This document shows, in pieces, positions 1-10,689 of a stretch of DNA of 64,000 bases. The translations under genes and the position numbers were made by a program. The notes under the pieces are model-generated. The model made no database searches. It had not been told where the DNA came from and saw nothing but the letters and a program-made list of their open reading frames with translations. How positions within the stretch are numbered: the first letter of the stretch is position 1; every line of letters starts with the position of its first letter. This DNA comes from Rahnella sikkimica (lineage in GTDB: Bacteria; Pseudomonadota; Gammaproteobacteria; Enterobacterales; Enterobacteriaceae): positions 2,294,001-2,358,000 of the forward strand of contig NZ_CP019062.1 of assembly GCF_002951615.1 (NCBI RefSeq), read 5' to 3'.

Positions 1-1
1 G

Positions 2-436
2 CAAATCCCGCGCGAATTGCTGCTCGAGCCGCAGGTTCCGGCCACGCGCGAAGCGTTGCACGCCATCGCCGAAGCGAACCTTATCCTGATCGGCCCCGGC
101 AGTTTCTTTACCAGCCTGATGCCGCTGTTGCTGATGGAAGATCTCACCACCGCCCTGCGCCGCAGCCGTGCGCACATCGTGTATATCGGGAATCTGGGGA
201 AAGAGCTGAGCGTGGCGGCGGCGTCGCTGACGCTCGACGACAAACTGGACATGATCGAAAAACGCATTGGCCGCCGCGCGGATGCGGCGATTGTCGGGCC
301 GAAAGTGACGCTGGGCGAGAGTGCCAAAGCGCATCTGATCATTCAAAGCCCGCTGGAAGCCAGTGATATTCCGTATCGCCATGACCGCGATATGTTGCGG
401 ATGGCGGTAGAAGAAGTGCTGCAAAAGATGCACTGA
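2..436 (+). CDS. ybhK: YvcK/YbhK family protein, C-terminal part
   Basis: The reading frame is open from the first bases of the window, so the start lies outside and only about 144 C-terminal residues are seen. The sequence resembles the YvcK/CofD-like family (UDP-sugar-binding 'gluconeogenesis factor' proteins), including the stretch LILIGPGSFFTSLMPLL, the nucleotide-sugar-binding loop region of that fold. YvcK proteins are linked to growth on gluconeogenic carbon sources and cell-wall precursor balance; the E. coli ybhK gene also lies near uvrB, which supports the call. A hairpin terminator follows 33 bp after the stop. Identity is confident; the biochemical role is family knowledge only. 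Confidence 0.85.
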   Translation, partial: QIPRELLLEPQVPATREALHAIAEANLILIGPGSFFTSLMPLLLMEDLTTALRRSRAHIVYIGNLGKELSVAAASLTLDDKLDMIEKRIGRRADAAIVGPKVTLGESAKAHLIIQSPLEASDIPYRHDRDMLRMAVEEVLQKMH

Positions 437-469
437 GTTCTGAAAAATAGAGTGGCATACAGAAAGACG

Positions 470-493
470 AAGGCCGCGCAATGCGGCCTTTTT
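470..493 (+). terminator. Rho-independent terminator of ybhK
   Basis: The stem AAGGCCGC / GCGGCCTT closes a five-base loop and is followed by a T run. It lies 33 bp after the ybhK stop. Confidence 0.8.
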
Positions 494-524
494 CATACAC
501 ACCGTTTCAACAACCTGCCTGAAA

Positions 525-1049
525 TTACGCCCAGTCCGCCAGGATTTCAGCGGTGGTTTTCACCGTCACCGGATTTCCCGGCACGGAGAGTTCGCGCCAG
601 ACTTCGTTGTGCTGGCCAATTAACTGCTGAGCCGTGGCGTGGGTTCTGTCACCGGTGGTGTGCGCGTCGGAGGCAACGGTCACCGCATAACCTTTGCTGG
701 CGGCAACTTTAATGGTGGTATCCACGCAATAATCCGTGGCGCAACCGCACACCGTAAAGCCCGTCGCATCGAGATCTTTCAGCACATCGTCAAGACGGGT
801 GCGGTAGAAAGAATCACACGCCGTTTTGGTGACGGAAATGGCGTCTGCCGGCTGATGAAGTTCCGGTAAAACCTGCCAGAATTCGCTGCCTTCGGTCATT
901 TCACCTTCGGCGTGCTGGATAAAAATGATGCGCCCCGCCCGGTCAATCAGCTGGTTGATTAACGCGGCTCGCCCGCTGCGGTCATAACGTGGCGATGCGA
1001 ACACACCGTTTTGCATATCCACCACAATAAGTACATTTTTCCCGGTCAC
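525..1049 (-). CDS. Isochorismatase-like cysteine hydrolase
   Basis: A 174-residue cytosolic protein of the isochorismatase-like (cysteine hydrolase) superfamily. The expected catalytic triad is visible: Asp11 in VVDMQNG, Lys75 in SVTKTACDSF, and the nucleophile Cys108 in ATDYCVDTT, preceded by the usual small-residue turn. The superfamily includes nicotinamidases, N-carbamoylsarcosine amidases and isochorismatases. The substrate cannot be read from sequence, and no siderophore or NAD genes adjoin it. It is transcribed alone, between the ybhK terminator and a bidirectional hairpin upstream. Length fits the small single-domain members. Confidence 0.85.
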   Translation of the reverse strand: MTGKNVLIVVDMQNGVFASPRYDRSGRAALINQLIDRAGRIIFIQHAEGEMTEGSEFWQVLPELHQPADAISVTKTACDSFYRTRLDDVLKDLDATGFTVCGCATDYCVDTTIKVAASKGYAVTVASDAHTTGDRTHATAQQLIGQHNEVWRELSVPGNPVTVKTTAEILADWA

Positions 1050-1066
1050 ATTTTTCTCCGCGCAAT

Positions 1067-1106
1067 AAAAAAGCCCCGCTTCACTTTACAGATCGTGGGG
1101 CTTTTT
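1067..1106 (-). terminator. Terminator downstream of the VF530-family gene
   Basis: AAAAAGCCCC pairs with GGGGCTTTTT around a 19-base loop. The T run on the minus strand suits termination of the gene ending at 1137. The flanking A and T runs allow function in both directions. Confidence 0.7.
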
Positions 1107-1136
1107 CACAGTTCAAAAAACCGGTGGAAACGGCTG

Positions 1137-1505
1137 TTATTTTTTGGTCAGCGGATGATTGTTCCACGGGCTGTCAGCGGCAGGTTTCGCGGTACTGACT
1201 TTTGGTTTTTGCGGTTTTTCAGCGGATAACGGCGTACGGCGTTTGCTGCGCGTCAGGTCGGAACGCAAATGTCCCTCGATGAAATCCAGATACAGAGTTT
1301 CCACTTCCTTGCGCGCCCAAGGCGTCCGGCGCAGGAATTTCAGGCTGGACTTTATGCTCGGGTCACTTTTAAAGCAGTTGATATTGACCTGCGAGGCCAG
1401 CGCGGGCCAGCCAAAATTATCCACCAGCGTTGTCAGCAGTTTTTCCAGCGTGACGCCGTGCAGCGGATCTTTCACCGCGCCGGGATTTTGTGGTGTATCA
1501 GTCAT
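1137..1505 (-). CDS. VF530 (DUF2132) family DNA-binding-like protein
   Basis: A 122-residue protein. The N-terminal 75 residues ([20 protein letters not shown], then [27 protein letters not shown]) are typical of the VF530/DUF2132 family, a small helical fold proposed to bind nucleic acid. The C-terminal 45 residues are rich in Lys, Arg, Pro and Ser and look disordered and basic, which would suit nucleic-acid contact. The ATG at 1505 is chosen because a purine-rich AAGGAAGAG precedes it; an in-frame TTG 21 bp upstream lacks support. The biological role is unknown. Confidence 0.75.
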   Translation of the reverse strand: MTDTPQNPGAVKDPLHGVTLEKLLTTLVDNFGWPALASQVNINCFKSDPSIKSSLKFLRRTPWARKEVETLYLDFIEGHLRSDLTRSKRRTPLSAEKPQKPKVSTAKPAADSPWNNHPLTKK

Positions 1506-1557
1506 TGGCTCGCTCTTCCTTATCAATTTTCAGGCCGCGCACTTTAGCATTTTTCCC

Positions 1558-3563
<2,006 letters not shown>

Positions 3564-3676
3564 GACGGGCTACCTGGCTGAAATGAAAACGCATAAGGCC
3601 GGACAAAGGGCGCTCACGGAAAAACAGTATGAAAGACTACGTGAATTTTGCCAGCCTTGAATTGACCTCTTTATAA

Positions 3677-3696
3677 TACTGTATATAAAACCAGCC
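3677..3696 (-). promoter_or_regulatory. LexA (SOS) box upstream of uvrB
   Basis: TACTGTATATAAAACCAGCC matches the LexA consensus CTGT-N8-ACAG with one mismatch in the right half-site. It lies about 114 bp upstream of the uvrB start. E. coli uvrB is SOS-induced through a LexA box, so the placement fits. Confidence 0.75.
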
Positions 3697-4246
3697 TCCA
3701 ATCGATAAAAATCGCGGGTGATTTAACAGATTGCTACATCTGCACTTTTTTAGGTTATTGCGAAAAAGAATTCTCACCATCAGGTGACAATTATCCCCAA
3801 AATTTTTCATCCGTTAACTTTCTGACCACAGGTTGACGAATTCTGACACAACTATGACGAACGAATTACGGGTGTATTGCTTTTAACCAACTCACTGATT
3901 TTAAACAACATCATTAAAAAGCTGCGAATACGGGCAAAGTGAGCACAACCCGCGCCCTGACTCGCCTGTAGCAAGTTTTCTCACGCTCATGCACATGGTT
4001 ATCCACAGGAATAGTGGATAAGTCTCAGCGCGCCCCGCGCTGCGGGAGTTGGCAAAAAGTGCACTTCGGACCCCGGAGAGGGGATCCGCATCTTTTTTAG
4101 TTATTTTTTCCCTTTTTTCAGACTTTAATTATGCTTATTTTGCCTAGATTTCTGGTCGGATGTCTCTTGCAAAATCCAAAAGTGCATCTCATCAGGATTT
4201 TTTAGCTTCCTGTTGTCGTCAGGCTGCACCAAAACCAGAGAGAGCA

Positions 4247-4261
4247 GCACTGGCAAAGTGC
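4247..4261 (+). promoter_or_regulatory. NtrC-like enhancer dyad
   Basis: GCACT-GGCAA-AGTGC is a perfect 5+5 dyad matching the NtrC half-site pattern GCAC(Y)-N5-(R)GTGC. It lies about 130 bp upstream of the sigma54-like promoter, a normal enhancer distance. Confidence 0.45.
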
Positions 4262-4390
4262 AGTTCCCTTTTTTCCGCACCCGACAGGCTGTCACAAAAC
4301 CTCAACAACGCTAATGAATAATCCTAAATCTCCGCACGCCCTGCTGTTAACACCTCTGTAACCTCCCTTTTCCCTGACACTTTTACAAAC

Positions 4391-4407
4391 TTGGCCTGAG
4401 AGTTGCA
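4391..4407 (+). promoter_or_regulatory. Sigma54-type promoter
   Basis: TTGGCCTGAGAGTTGCA has the invariant GG (4393-4394) and GC (4405-4406) with the required 10-base spacing, and differs from TGGCACG-N4-TTGCA at two positions. It points towards the UrtE-like gene starting 300 bp downstream. Nitrogen-regulated sigma54 control is known for urea transporter operons. Confidence 0.55.
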
Positions 4408-4706
4408 GTGTCACTGTAGGAAGCGCTGCGTGTAGCCGGAATCGCTTTTTAAACCTGAAAGTGAAATCTGATGATTACCCTGTTTTTTGCTAAGCAAAGT
4501 CATTTTTAGTGCAAGGAAAAAGCAGTTAACCCCATTTATCACTGGTTAATGGTTATTTATCTGTAATTGATGCTGTGAGGCTGGCCGGTCATTAACGGGA
4601 TTTAATTCTGTGTTACGGCATTAACAGCGGAACATAAATGTCAGAAATATGACAGTGGCGGTCAAAGTGAAGTTCAGCGGAATACTCCGTGAGGGAGGGA
4701 GGTCTG

Positions 4707-5417
4707 ATGTTAAGTGTAAAATCAGTTAATCAGTATTATGGGCAAAAGCATATTCTGTGGGATATCAATCTCGAACTGTACCGCGGTCAATGTACGTGCC
4801 TGATCGGGCGAAATGGCGTGGGGAAAACCACGCTGGTGAACTGCATCATGGGCCATCTTCCGGTGAAAAGCGGAGCGATATCCTGGCAATCACGCGACGA
4901 AGAGCCTCAGAGTCTGTTAAATCTGCCGGTGGAAAGACGCGCGCAAATCGGTATCGGTTATGTGCCTCAGGGGCGGCAGATTTTTTCGCAGATGAGTGTT
5001 GATGAAAATCTGCAAATCGCCATGATGTCCAGCAGGAATAAGACGCGTCGCGTGCCTGAAGAGGTCTACGACCTGTTTCCGACACTTAAAGAGATGGGCG
5101 CGCGCAAAGCGGGAGAACTCGATGAGAGCCAGCAGCAGCAACTGGCGATCAGCCGCGCGCTGGTTCAGGAGCCAGAACTTTTGATCCTCGACGAACCGAC
5201 CGAACACACCAGCGCGTCGATGGCGGCCAATATGGGCAATATTATTCACCGCCTGAACCGTGATCTCGGTCTGACGCTGCTTCTGGTCGGGCATAAATTG
5301 CCGTTCATCCGCAGCGTCGCTGACCGGTTTTGTCTGGTGGACGGCGGGCGCGACGTGGCACAAGGCACGCTGGCGCAACTCGACGAGACGTTAATCAAAA
5401 ATTATCTGACGGTCTGA
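4707..5417 (+). CDS. Orphan UrtE-like ABC transporter ATPase
   Basis: A 236-residue ABC ATPase closest in my reading to UrtE, the urea-transporter ATPase of the branched-chain amino-acid family. Near-family features are NQYYG, a Walker A GRNGVGKTT, the Q-loop region YVPQGRQIF and a Walker B LLILDEPTE. The signature motif, normally LSGGQ, is LDESQ, followed by an intact QQQLAISRAL. The residues after Walker B (HTSAS) and the switch region (LLLVGHK) also deviate from UrtE. No permease, binding-protein or second ATPase gene adjoins it. The ATG at 4707 is chosen because GGGAGGGAGG lies 5 bp upstream. It converges on bioD with a 9 bp gap. Probably the surviving remnant of a urt operon; function is doubtful. 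Confidence 0.7.
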   Translation: MLSVKSVNQYYGQKHILWDINLELYRGQCTCLIGRNGVGKTTLVNCIMGHLPVKSGAISWQSRDEEPQSLLNLPVERRAQIGIGYVPQGRQIFSQMSVDENLQIAMMSSRNKTRRVPEEVYDLFPTLKEMGARKAGELDESQQQQLAISRALVQEPELLILDEPTEHTSASMAANMGNIIHRLNRDLGLTLLLVGHKLPFIRSVADRFCLVDGGRDVAQGTLAQLDETLIKNYLTV

Positions 5418-5426
5418 CGTCTTGCT

Positions 5427-6113
5427 TCATTCACCACAAGGAAGCAGGCGTTCGAGATCCAGATAGTGCCCCAGATTCACGTCCAGACCTGCACTCAGGA
5501 ACGGGATCTCGCCCAGCAGCGGCGCAGGCAGCATACGCGTGAGCGTCGCCATGTATGCCTGATGATGCTTCCCCGTTTCCTGCACGTCATTGGCAATCCA
5601 GCCCGCAAGATGCAAACCGCTTTGCGCGATGGCCTGCGCCGTCAGCACGGCGTGATTGATGCAGCCCAGCCGTATTCCCACCACTAACACCACCGGCAGC
5701 TGCTCGGCAATCACCCAGTCCGCAAACGTATAATCAGCGGTCAGCGGCGTATACCAGCCGCCCGCCCCTTCCACCACCACCCAGTCGGCCAGCGGTTCGA
5801 GATGACGCAATCCGGCGGATAACACCTGCGGATCAATCGGGCGGTTTTCCAGCTCGCTGACGATATGCGGCGACGTCGGTTCGATAAACGTACACGGGTT
5901 CACTTCGTCATACCGCAGCCTGACGGTGCTGTAAGCCTGAAGCGCCAGCGCGTCGCTGTTGCGCGGCCCTTCTGCGGTCATTTCACTACCTGACGCCACC
6001 GGTTTGTATCCGGCGGTTTGGTGCCCGGCGCGCGCTGCCGCCTGCAAAAATGCGGTCGTGGCGACGGTTTTTCCGACTTCAGTATCAGTGCCGGTAATAA
6101 AGTATTTTTTCAT
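5427..6113 (-). CDS. bioD: Dethiobiotin synthetase
   Basis: ATP-dependent closure of the ureido ring, converting 7,8-diaminopelargonate and CO2 to dethiobiotin, the penultimate step of biotin synthesis. The 228 residues match family length. Visible motifs are the P-loop GTDTEVGKT (8-16), Lys37 in GYKPV and the EGAGG loop (115-119). It is the last gene of the bioBFCD unit. Unlike its tight upstream neighbours it is separated from bioC by 187 bp holding a REP-like inverted repeat pair, which could alter its expression relative to bioBFC. Confidence 0.95.
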   Translation of the reverse strand: MKKYFITGTDTEVGKTVATTAFLQAAARAGHQTAGYKPVASGSEMTAEGPRNSDALALQAYSTVRLRYDEVNPCTFIEPTSPHIVSELENRPIDPQVLSAGLRHLEPLADWVVVEGAGGWYTPLTADYTFADWVIAEQLPVVLVVGIRLGCINHAVLTAQAIAQSGLHLAGWIANDVQETGKHHQAYMATLTRMLPAPLLGEIPFLSAGLDVNLGHYLDLERLLPCGE

Positions 6114-6164
6114 TTGAAGCCTGGTTTTGGTTTAGGTAACCACACCCGTGCTGAGATTTGGCCT

Positions 6165-6267
6165 GCTCCTCCCCTGCGAAGGGGGAGGCTGGGAGGGGGT
6201 TTTACAAACGACTACGTGCCTGCCATTAATACCCCACCCCAACCCTCCCCTTCGCAGGGGAGGGAGC
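6165..6267. repeat. REP-like inverted repeat pair between bioC and bioD
   Basis: A GC-rich unit at 6165-6200 (core CTCCCCTGCGAAGGGGGAGG) recurs in inverted form at 6231-6267 (core CCTCCCCTTCGCAGGGGAGG), about 30 bp apart. Each arm also folds on itself around TTCG or CGAA. This is the layout of paired REP elements (BIME-like), known to stabilise or terminate transcripts and bind gyrase in enterobacteria. The exact family was not identified. Confidence 0.75.
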
Positions 6268-6300
6268 TGATCGTGCCTGCTTCAACCGGGGAGGAGTAAA

Positions 6301-7092
6301 TCAGCGGGGAATGAGTTCTTCCACCTGCAAAATGCCGTAGACCAGCCGGTAATTCAGCGGCAGAACGCCGTCGCGGCGGACGTAATGTTTTTCCAGCAAT
6401 TGCAGACGCTCGCGTCCGCCCAGTCCGCCGAGGCGGCCATTTTTGATGTGCGTCGCGCCAATGCCTTTAAGCGAGCGCATCAGCGACATCACGTCCGGGA
6501 ATTCGGCGACATGATCGCTGAACGTGACGTCATGACGGTAGGGCGCGCAGGCTTCGGCAATTTTGTCGGGCGTCAGGAACTGATTAACGTGGCGACGGCC
6601 ATCGACTTTCATCCACGCGGCGGCCAGCTCATTGAGCGAACCTTCGGCCAGCGTGGAGAACATCACCAGCCCGCCGTTGCGGGTGACGCGGTGCATCTCT
6701 TCCAGCGCTCGCGGCAGCGCGTTACACCACTGCACCGCCAGATTGCTGAAACAGATATCGACCGAATTATCGGCAAATGGCAAACGCTCGATATCCCCCG
6801 GCACATATTCATCCGCTGAATCCAGCTCACGGGCACGGCTCAGCATGCCTTCGGAGAGATCCAGCGCAATCACGTTTTTCCCCTGAGCGCGCCAGTAACG
6901 GCTGAAATAACCCGTCCCGCAACCGGCATCGACGACGGTATTCCCGGCATTTTTCAGGTAGGGTTCTGCCAGCGACAGCAACGTTTCACCCACATCACGC
7001 TGCAATTGTGCGGCGTTTTCATAACTGACGGCGGCGCGACTGAACGCGTCGGCCACCGCTTGTTTGTTCACTAATTCAGTGACTGCACCCAT
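6301..7092 (-). CDS. bioC: Malonyl-ACP O-methyltransferase
   Basis: A SAM-dependent methyltransferase that caps malonyl-ACP so that fatty-acid enzymes can build the pimeloyl chain of biotin. The 263-residue class I fold shows motif I DAGCGTG (55-61), an acidic strand end LDLSEGML, and the family tail [16 protein letters not shown]. The ATG start lies inside the 3' end of bioF (17 bp overlap), indicating translational coupling. It is followed by the REP-like repeats before bioD. No bioH was seen in the window. Confidence 0.93.
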   Translation of the reverse strand: MGAVTELVNKQAVADAFSRAAVSYENAAQLQRDVGETLLSLAEPYLKNAGNTVVDAGCGTGYFSRYWRAQGKNVIALDLSEGMLSRARELDSADEYVPGDIERLPFADNSVDICFSNLAVQWCNALPRALEEMHRVTRNGGLVMFSTLAEGSLNELAAAWMKVDGRRHVNQFLTPDKIAEACAPYRHDVTFSDHVAEFPDVMSLMRSLKGIGATHIKNGRLGGLGGRERLQLLEKHYVRRDGVLPLNYRLVYGILQVEELIPR

Positions 7093-8227
7093 GAAGGGAC
7101 TCCAGCAAAAAATCGATATCTTCCGGCCTGTGTGCCGCCGTCAGCGTAAGACGCAGCCGCGCGCTGCCCGGAGGCACCGTCGGCGGACGGATAGCACTGA
7201 CCCACAACCCGCGTTCGCGCAATGCCGCCGCCAGATCTAAAGCAGGCTGATTTTCGCCCACGATCACCGGCTGGATGGCCGTTTGTGAGCCGGTCAGCCG
7301 GTAAGGCAATCCGGTGGCCCCCGCGCGGAAACGGGCAATATTGGCCGCCAGTTTATCACGCAGGCCGTCGTCTTGCCGGACTCGTGCCAGCGCGGCCTGT
7401 AACGCGCAAACCTGCGCCGCAGGCATCGCCGTGCTGTAAATCAGATGACGCGCGAACTGCAACAGGTAATCCGCGGTGGCATCATCACACAGCACCGCCG
7501 CGCCACTGCACCCTAAAGCTTTACCGAATGTGACCACGAGAAGCTCAGGCCGCACGCCCTGCTGCCAGCAACTGCCGCGCCCTTCTTCACCGGTGACGCC
7601 CACGCCGTGTGCATCATCCACCATCAGCCAGCTTTCGTGCGATTGCGCCAGACGATGCAGTTCCGCCAGCGGTGCGGCATCGCCATCCATGCTGAACACA
7701 CCTTCGGTCACCACCAGCGTTTCACCGGCCACCGGTTTTTCCAGTAAACGTTGCAAGGATTCGGGCTGATTGTGATGAAAGCGCCGCAGTTGCGAAGGCG
7801 CATGGGCAGCAGCTTCCAGCAAAGAAGCGTGACTGAGTTTATCCGCCAGCACGCGGTCGTCGCCCTGCATCAGCGCGGCAAGAATGGCCTGATTGGCCGC
7901 AAAACCGGAGATAAACAGCAGCGCGCGCGGATAGCCCTGCCACTGCGCCAGCTGCTGTTCGAATTCAGCGTGCGCCACGCTGTAGCCGGTGACATGCCCG
8001 GAACCGCCGCTGCCCACGCCGTATTTTTCAGCGCCTTTCTGCCATGCGGCAATGACACCGGCGTCCTGACTCAGACCGAGATAATCGTTACCGGAAAAAT
8101 TCAGATACCGTTTGTCACCCTGTATCAGAAAGCGTGCGCTGCCGCCGTTGTTCGGCTGACGCACACGAAAAGCCGCCGCTTCTTTGCGGGCGGCGACGGC
8201 ATCGTTAATCCGCGTTTGCCAGCTCAT
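7076..8227 (-). CDS. bioF: 8-amino-7-oxononanoate synthase
   Basis: A PLP enzyme condensing pimeloyl-ACP with L-alanine to give KAPA. The 383 residues match E. coli in length and numbering. PLP-contact residues Asp204 and His207 (VDDAHG) and the Schiff-base Lys236 in TFGKALG are in place, as is the [10 protein letters not shown] substrate loop. It follows bioB by 2 bp and overlaps bioC by 17 bp, so it sits in the middle of one polycistronic unit. Confidence 0.96.
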   Translation of the reverse strand: MSWQTRINDAVAARKEAAAFRVRQPNNGGSARFLIQGDKRYLNFSGNDYLGLSQDAGVIAAWQKGAEKYGVGSGGSGHVTGYSVAHAEFEQQLAQWQGYPRALLFISGFAANQAILAALMQGDDRVLADKLSHASLLEAAAHAPSQLRRFHHNQPESLQRLLEKPVAGETLVVTEGVFSMDGDAAPLAELHRLAQSHESWLMVDDAHGVGVTGEEGRGSCWQQGVRPELLVVTFGKALGCSGAAVLCDDATADYLLQFARHLIYSTAMPAAQVCALQAALARVRQDDGLRDKLAANIARFRAGATGLPYRLTGSQTAIQPVIVGENQPALDLAAALRERGLWVSAIRPPTVPPGSARLRLTLTAAHRPEDIDFLLESLHGCSH

Positions 8228-8229
8228 GA

Positions 8230-9267
8230 TCAGACGGCGGCGTTGTAGAACTGCGCGGTATCGGCATGAACCAGCTGTTCAGCCAGCGCGGCCTGCTGCT
8301 GGTTATCGCCCATTTCTGTTTCGAACACCTGCGGATTCAGCCCCAGTTTGCCGAACAGAATGAGATCTTTATCTTCCGCCGGGTTCGGCGTGGTCAGCAA
8401 CTTGCAGCCGTAGAAGATGGAGTTAGCACCGGCCATAAAGCACATCGCCTGCGTCTGCTCGCTCATCTGTTCGCGACCGGCGGAAAGACGGACATACGAC
8501 TGCGGCATCATGATGCGCGCCACGGCGATAGTGCGGATAAAATCAAACGGATCGACGTCGTCGTTGTCAGCCAGCGGCGTGCCTTTCACTTTCACCAGCA
8601 TGTTGATCGGCACGCTTTCCGGCGGCACCGGCAGGTTCGCCAGTTGCATCAGCAAGCCGGCACGATCTTTGACGGTTTCGCCTAACCCGACAATCCCGCC
8701 GGAGCAGACTTTAATGCCCGCGCCGCGCACTTCCGCCAGCGTATCCAGACGTTCCTGATAGCTGCGGGTAGTAATGATGCTGCCGTAAAATTCCGGCGAG
8801 GTATCCAGGTTATGGTTATAGAAATCCAGCCCGGCGTGCGCCAGACGCTGCGCCTGCGTGGTATTCAGCGAACCCAGCGTCATGCAGGTTTCCATGCCCA
8901 TTTCCTTGACGCCCTGGACCATTTGCTCGAGGTACGGCATGTCACGGTCGTGCGGGTTTTTCCATGCCGCGCCCATGCAGAAACGGGTCGAACCGGCGGC
9001 TTTCGCCTGACGGGCGGATTCGAGCACCTGCTCGACTTCCATCAGACGCTCAGATTCCAGCCCGGTTTTGTAACGGGAACTCTGCGGGCAGTATTTACAG
9101 TCTTCCGGACAGGCACCGGTTTTGATCGACAACAGCGTGCTGACCTGAACCTGACGCGGATCGAAGTGCTGACGGTGAATCTGCTGGGCTTCAAACATCA
9201 GCTCTAGGAAAGGTTTGGAGAACAGTGCCTGCGTTTTTTCAAGCGTCCATGGGGTGCGGGTAGTCAT
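8230..9267 (-). CDS. bioB: Biotin synthase
   Basis: A radical-SAM enzyme inserting sulfur into dethiobiotin. The 345-residue protein has the CxxxCxxC cluster ligands Cys53, Cys57 and Cys60, and the [2Fe-2S] ligands Cys97, Cys128, Cys188 and Arg260, all at the E. coli positions. It is the first gene of the leftward bioBFCD transcript, divergent from bioA across a 130 bp control region. Confidence 0.97.
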   Translation of the reverse strand: MTTRTPWTLEKTQALFSKPFLELMFEAQQIHRQHFDPRQVQVSTLLSIKTGACPEDCKYCPQSSRYKTGLESERLMEVEQVLESARQAKAAGSTRFCMGAAWKNPHDRDMPYLEQMVQGVKEMGMETCMTLGSLNTTQAQRLAHAGLDFYNHNLDTSPEFYGSIITTRSYQERLDTLAEVRGAGIKVCSGGIVGLGETVKDRAGLLMQLANLPVPPESVPINMLVKVKGTPLADNDDVDPFDFIRTIAVARIMMPQSYVRLSAGREQMSEQTQAMCFMAGANSIFYGCKLLTTPNPAEDKDLILFGKLGLNPQVFETEMGDNQQQAALAEQLVHADTAQFYNAAV

Positions 9268-9341
9268 TGCGACTCCTTCAAAGAGTATTCGGTTTCGTTT
9301 TTTTCATAGTCCGTCAACCATTCTTTATTTGTTTTAGTTTA

Positions 9342-9374
9342 CCGTCAACGTTAAAATTATTTTTTAGTTTACAA
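9342..9374. promoter_or_regulatory. BirA operator-like site between bioB and bioA
   Basis: The right half-site AGTTTACAA matches the BirA half-site GGTTTACAA in 8 of 9 bases. Fifteen bases away the left half-site CCGTCAACG is a poor match to TTGTAAACC. An 11-base TTTTAGTTTAC also occurs twice in direct orientation (9332 and 9362). BirA with biotinyl-AMP represses both directions in E. coli, and the position between divergent genes fits. Confidence 0.55.
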
Positions 9375-9397
9375 CTTATCCCCCGCAGGAATCCTTT

Positions 9398-10675
9398 ATG
9401 AGCCCCGCCGATATCGAATTCGACCAGCGCCACATCTGGCATCCGTACACGTCCATGACCAAACCGCTGCCCGCATATCCGGTGGAATCGGCGTCGGGCG
9501 TGCGGTTACATCTGGCAGACGGGCGTGAGCTGGTAGACGGCATGTCGTCCTGGTGGGCGGCGATCCACGGCTATAACCACCCGCAGCTAAATCAGGCAGC
9601 CGTTGAGCAAATTGGCAAAATGTCGCACGTCATGTTTGGCGGCATCACGCATCCATCGGCCATCGCGCTGTCGCGCCGTCTGGTGGAAATGACGCCTGCC
9701 GGGCTGGAATGCGTGTTTCTGGCGGATTCAGGTTCGGTCGCGGTGGAAGTTGCACTGAAAATGGCGATGCAGTACTGGCAGGCGCGCGGCGAGAAACGTC
9801 AGACACTGCTGACGCTGCGCAACGGCTATCACGGCGATACCTTCGGCGCGATGTCGGTCTGCGATCCGCAAAATTCGATGCACAGTTTGTATCAGGGATA
9901 CCTGCCGCAGCATCTGTTTGCCGACGCGCCACAGAGCCGTTTTGACGGCGAATGGGACGAAGCGGATATTGCGCCTTTCGCCAGAATGCTCGATGAAAAC
10001 CACCGCAAAATTGCCGCCGTGATTTTAGAGCCGGTGGTTCAGGGCGCGGGCGGAATGCGGATTTATCATCCGCTGTATCTTAAACGGGTGCGTAATTTGT
10101 GTGACCAGTACGGCGTGCTGCTGATTGCCGATGAGATTGCCACCGGTTTTGGCCGTACCGGTAAGCTGTTTGCCTGTGATCACGCGAAAATCTCGCCGGA
10201 TATTCTCTGCCTCGGCAAGGCGCTGACCGGCGGCTATATGACGCTTTCCGCGACGCTGACCACGCGGCATGTCGCGGAAGTGATCAGCAACGGCGAAGCG
10301 GGTTGTTTCATGCACGGCCCGACGTTTATGGGCAATCCGCTGGCCTGCGCGGTCGCCAGTGCCAGCCTGCGTTTGTTGTCGGAAAACCGCTGGCAGGCAC
10401 AGGTGCTGAACATCGAAAAGCAGCTGAAAAACGAATTAGTGCCGCTGGCCGAACATCCTGCGGTGGCCGATGTGCGCGTACTGGGCGCGATTGGCGTGGT
10501 GGAAATGCGCCAGCCGGTGAACATGGCGCAACTGCAAAAGCATTTCGTGGAACAGGGCGTGTGGATCCGTCCGTTCGGCAAGCTGATTTACCTGATGCCG
10601 CCGTACATCATCACGCCGGAAGATCTCCGCAAACTGACCGGTGCGATTGCCAGCGCACTCGGCGCACTCTATTGA
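9398..10675 (+). CDS. bioA: Adenosylmethionine-8-amino-7-oxononanoate aminotransferase
   Basis: A PLP class III aminotransferase converting KAPA to 7,8-diaminopelargonate with SAM as amino donor. The 425 residues show the N-terminal HIWHPYTSM substrate loop, WW at 52-53, Asp245 of [12 protein letters not shown], and PLP Lys274 in [10 protein letters not shown]. It is the only bio gene on the plus strand, divergent from bioB. It converges on the LysR gene with 14 bp between stops. Confidence 0.96.
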   Translation: MSPADIEFDQRHIWHPYTSMTKPLPAYPVESASGVRLHLADGRELVDGMSSWWAAIHGYNHPQLNQAAVEQIGKMSHVMFGGITHPSAIALSRRLVEMTPAGLECVFLADSGSVAVEVALKMAMQYWQARGEKRQTLLTLRNGYHGDTFGAMSVCDPQNSMHSLYQGYLPQHLFADAPQSRFDGEWDEADIAPFARMLDENHRKIAAVILEPVVQGAGGMRIYHPLYLKRVRNLCDQYGVLLIADEIATGFGRTGKLFACDHAKISPDILCLGKALTGGYMTLSATLTTRHVAEVISNGEAGCFMHGPTFMGNPLACAVASASLRLLSENRWQAQVLNIEKQLKNELVPLAEHPAVADVRVLGAIGVVEMRQPVNMAQLQKHFVEQGVWIRPFGKLIYLMPPYIITPEDLRKLTGAIASALGALY

Positions 10676-10689
10676 TCACACGGCATTGC

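Larger units (their letters stand above)
3697..4706. other. Long non-coding region between uvrB and the UrtE-like gene
   Basis: About 1 kb without a credible gene. Reading frames are short and lack ribosome-binding sites. It is AT-rich with several long T runs and contains the sigma54-like promoter and the NtrC-like dyad listed separately. About 270 bp of unexplained leader lie between that promoter and the next gene. Confidence 0.6.

Noticed and set aside
452..869. Plus-strand frames opposite the isochorismatase-like gene
   Set aside because: They overlap the terminator and the antisense strand of a well-supported gene.
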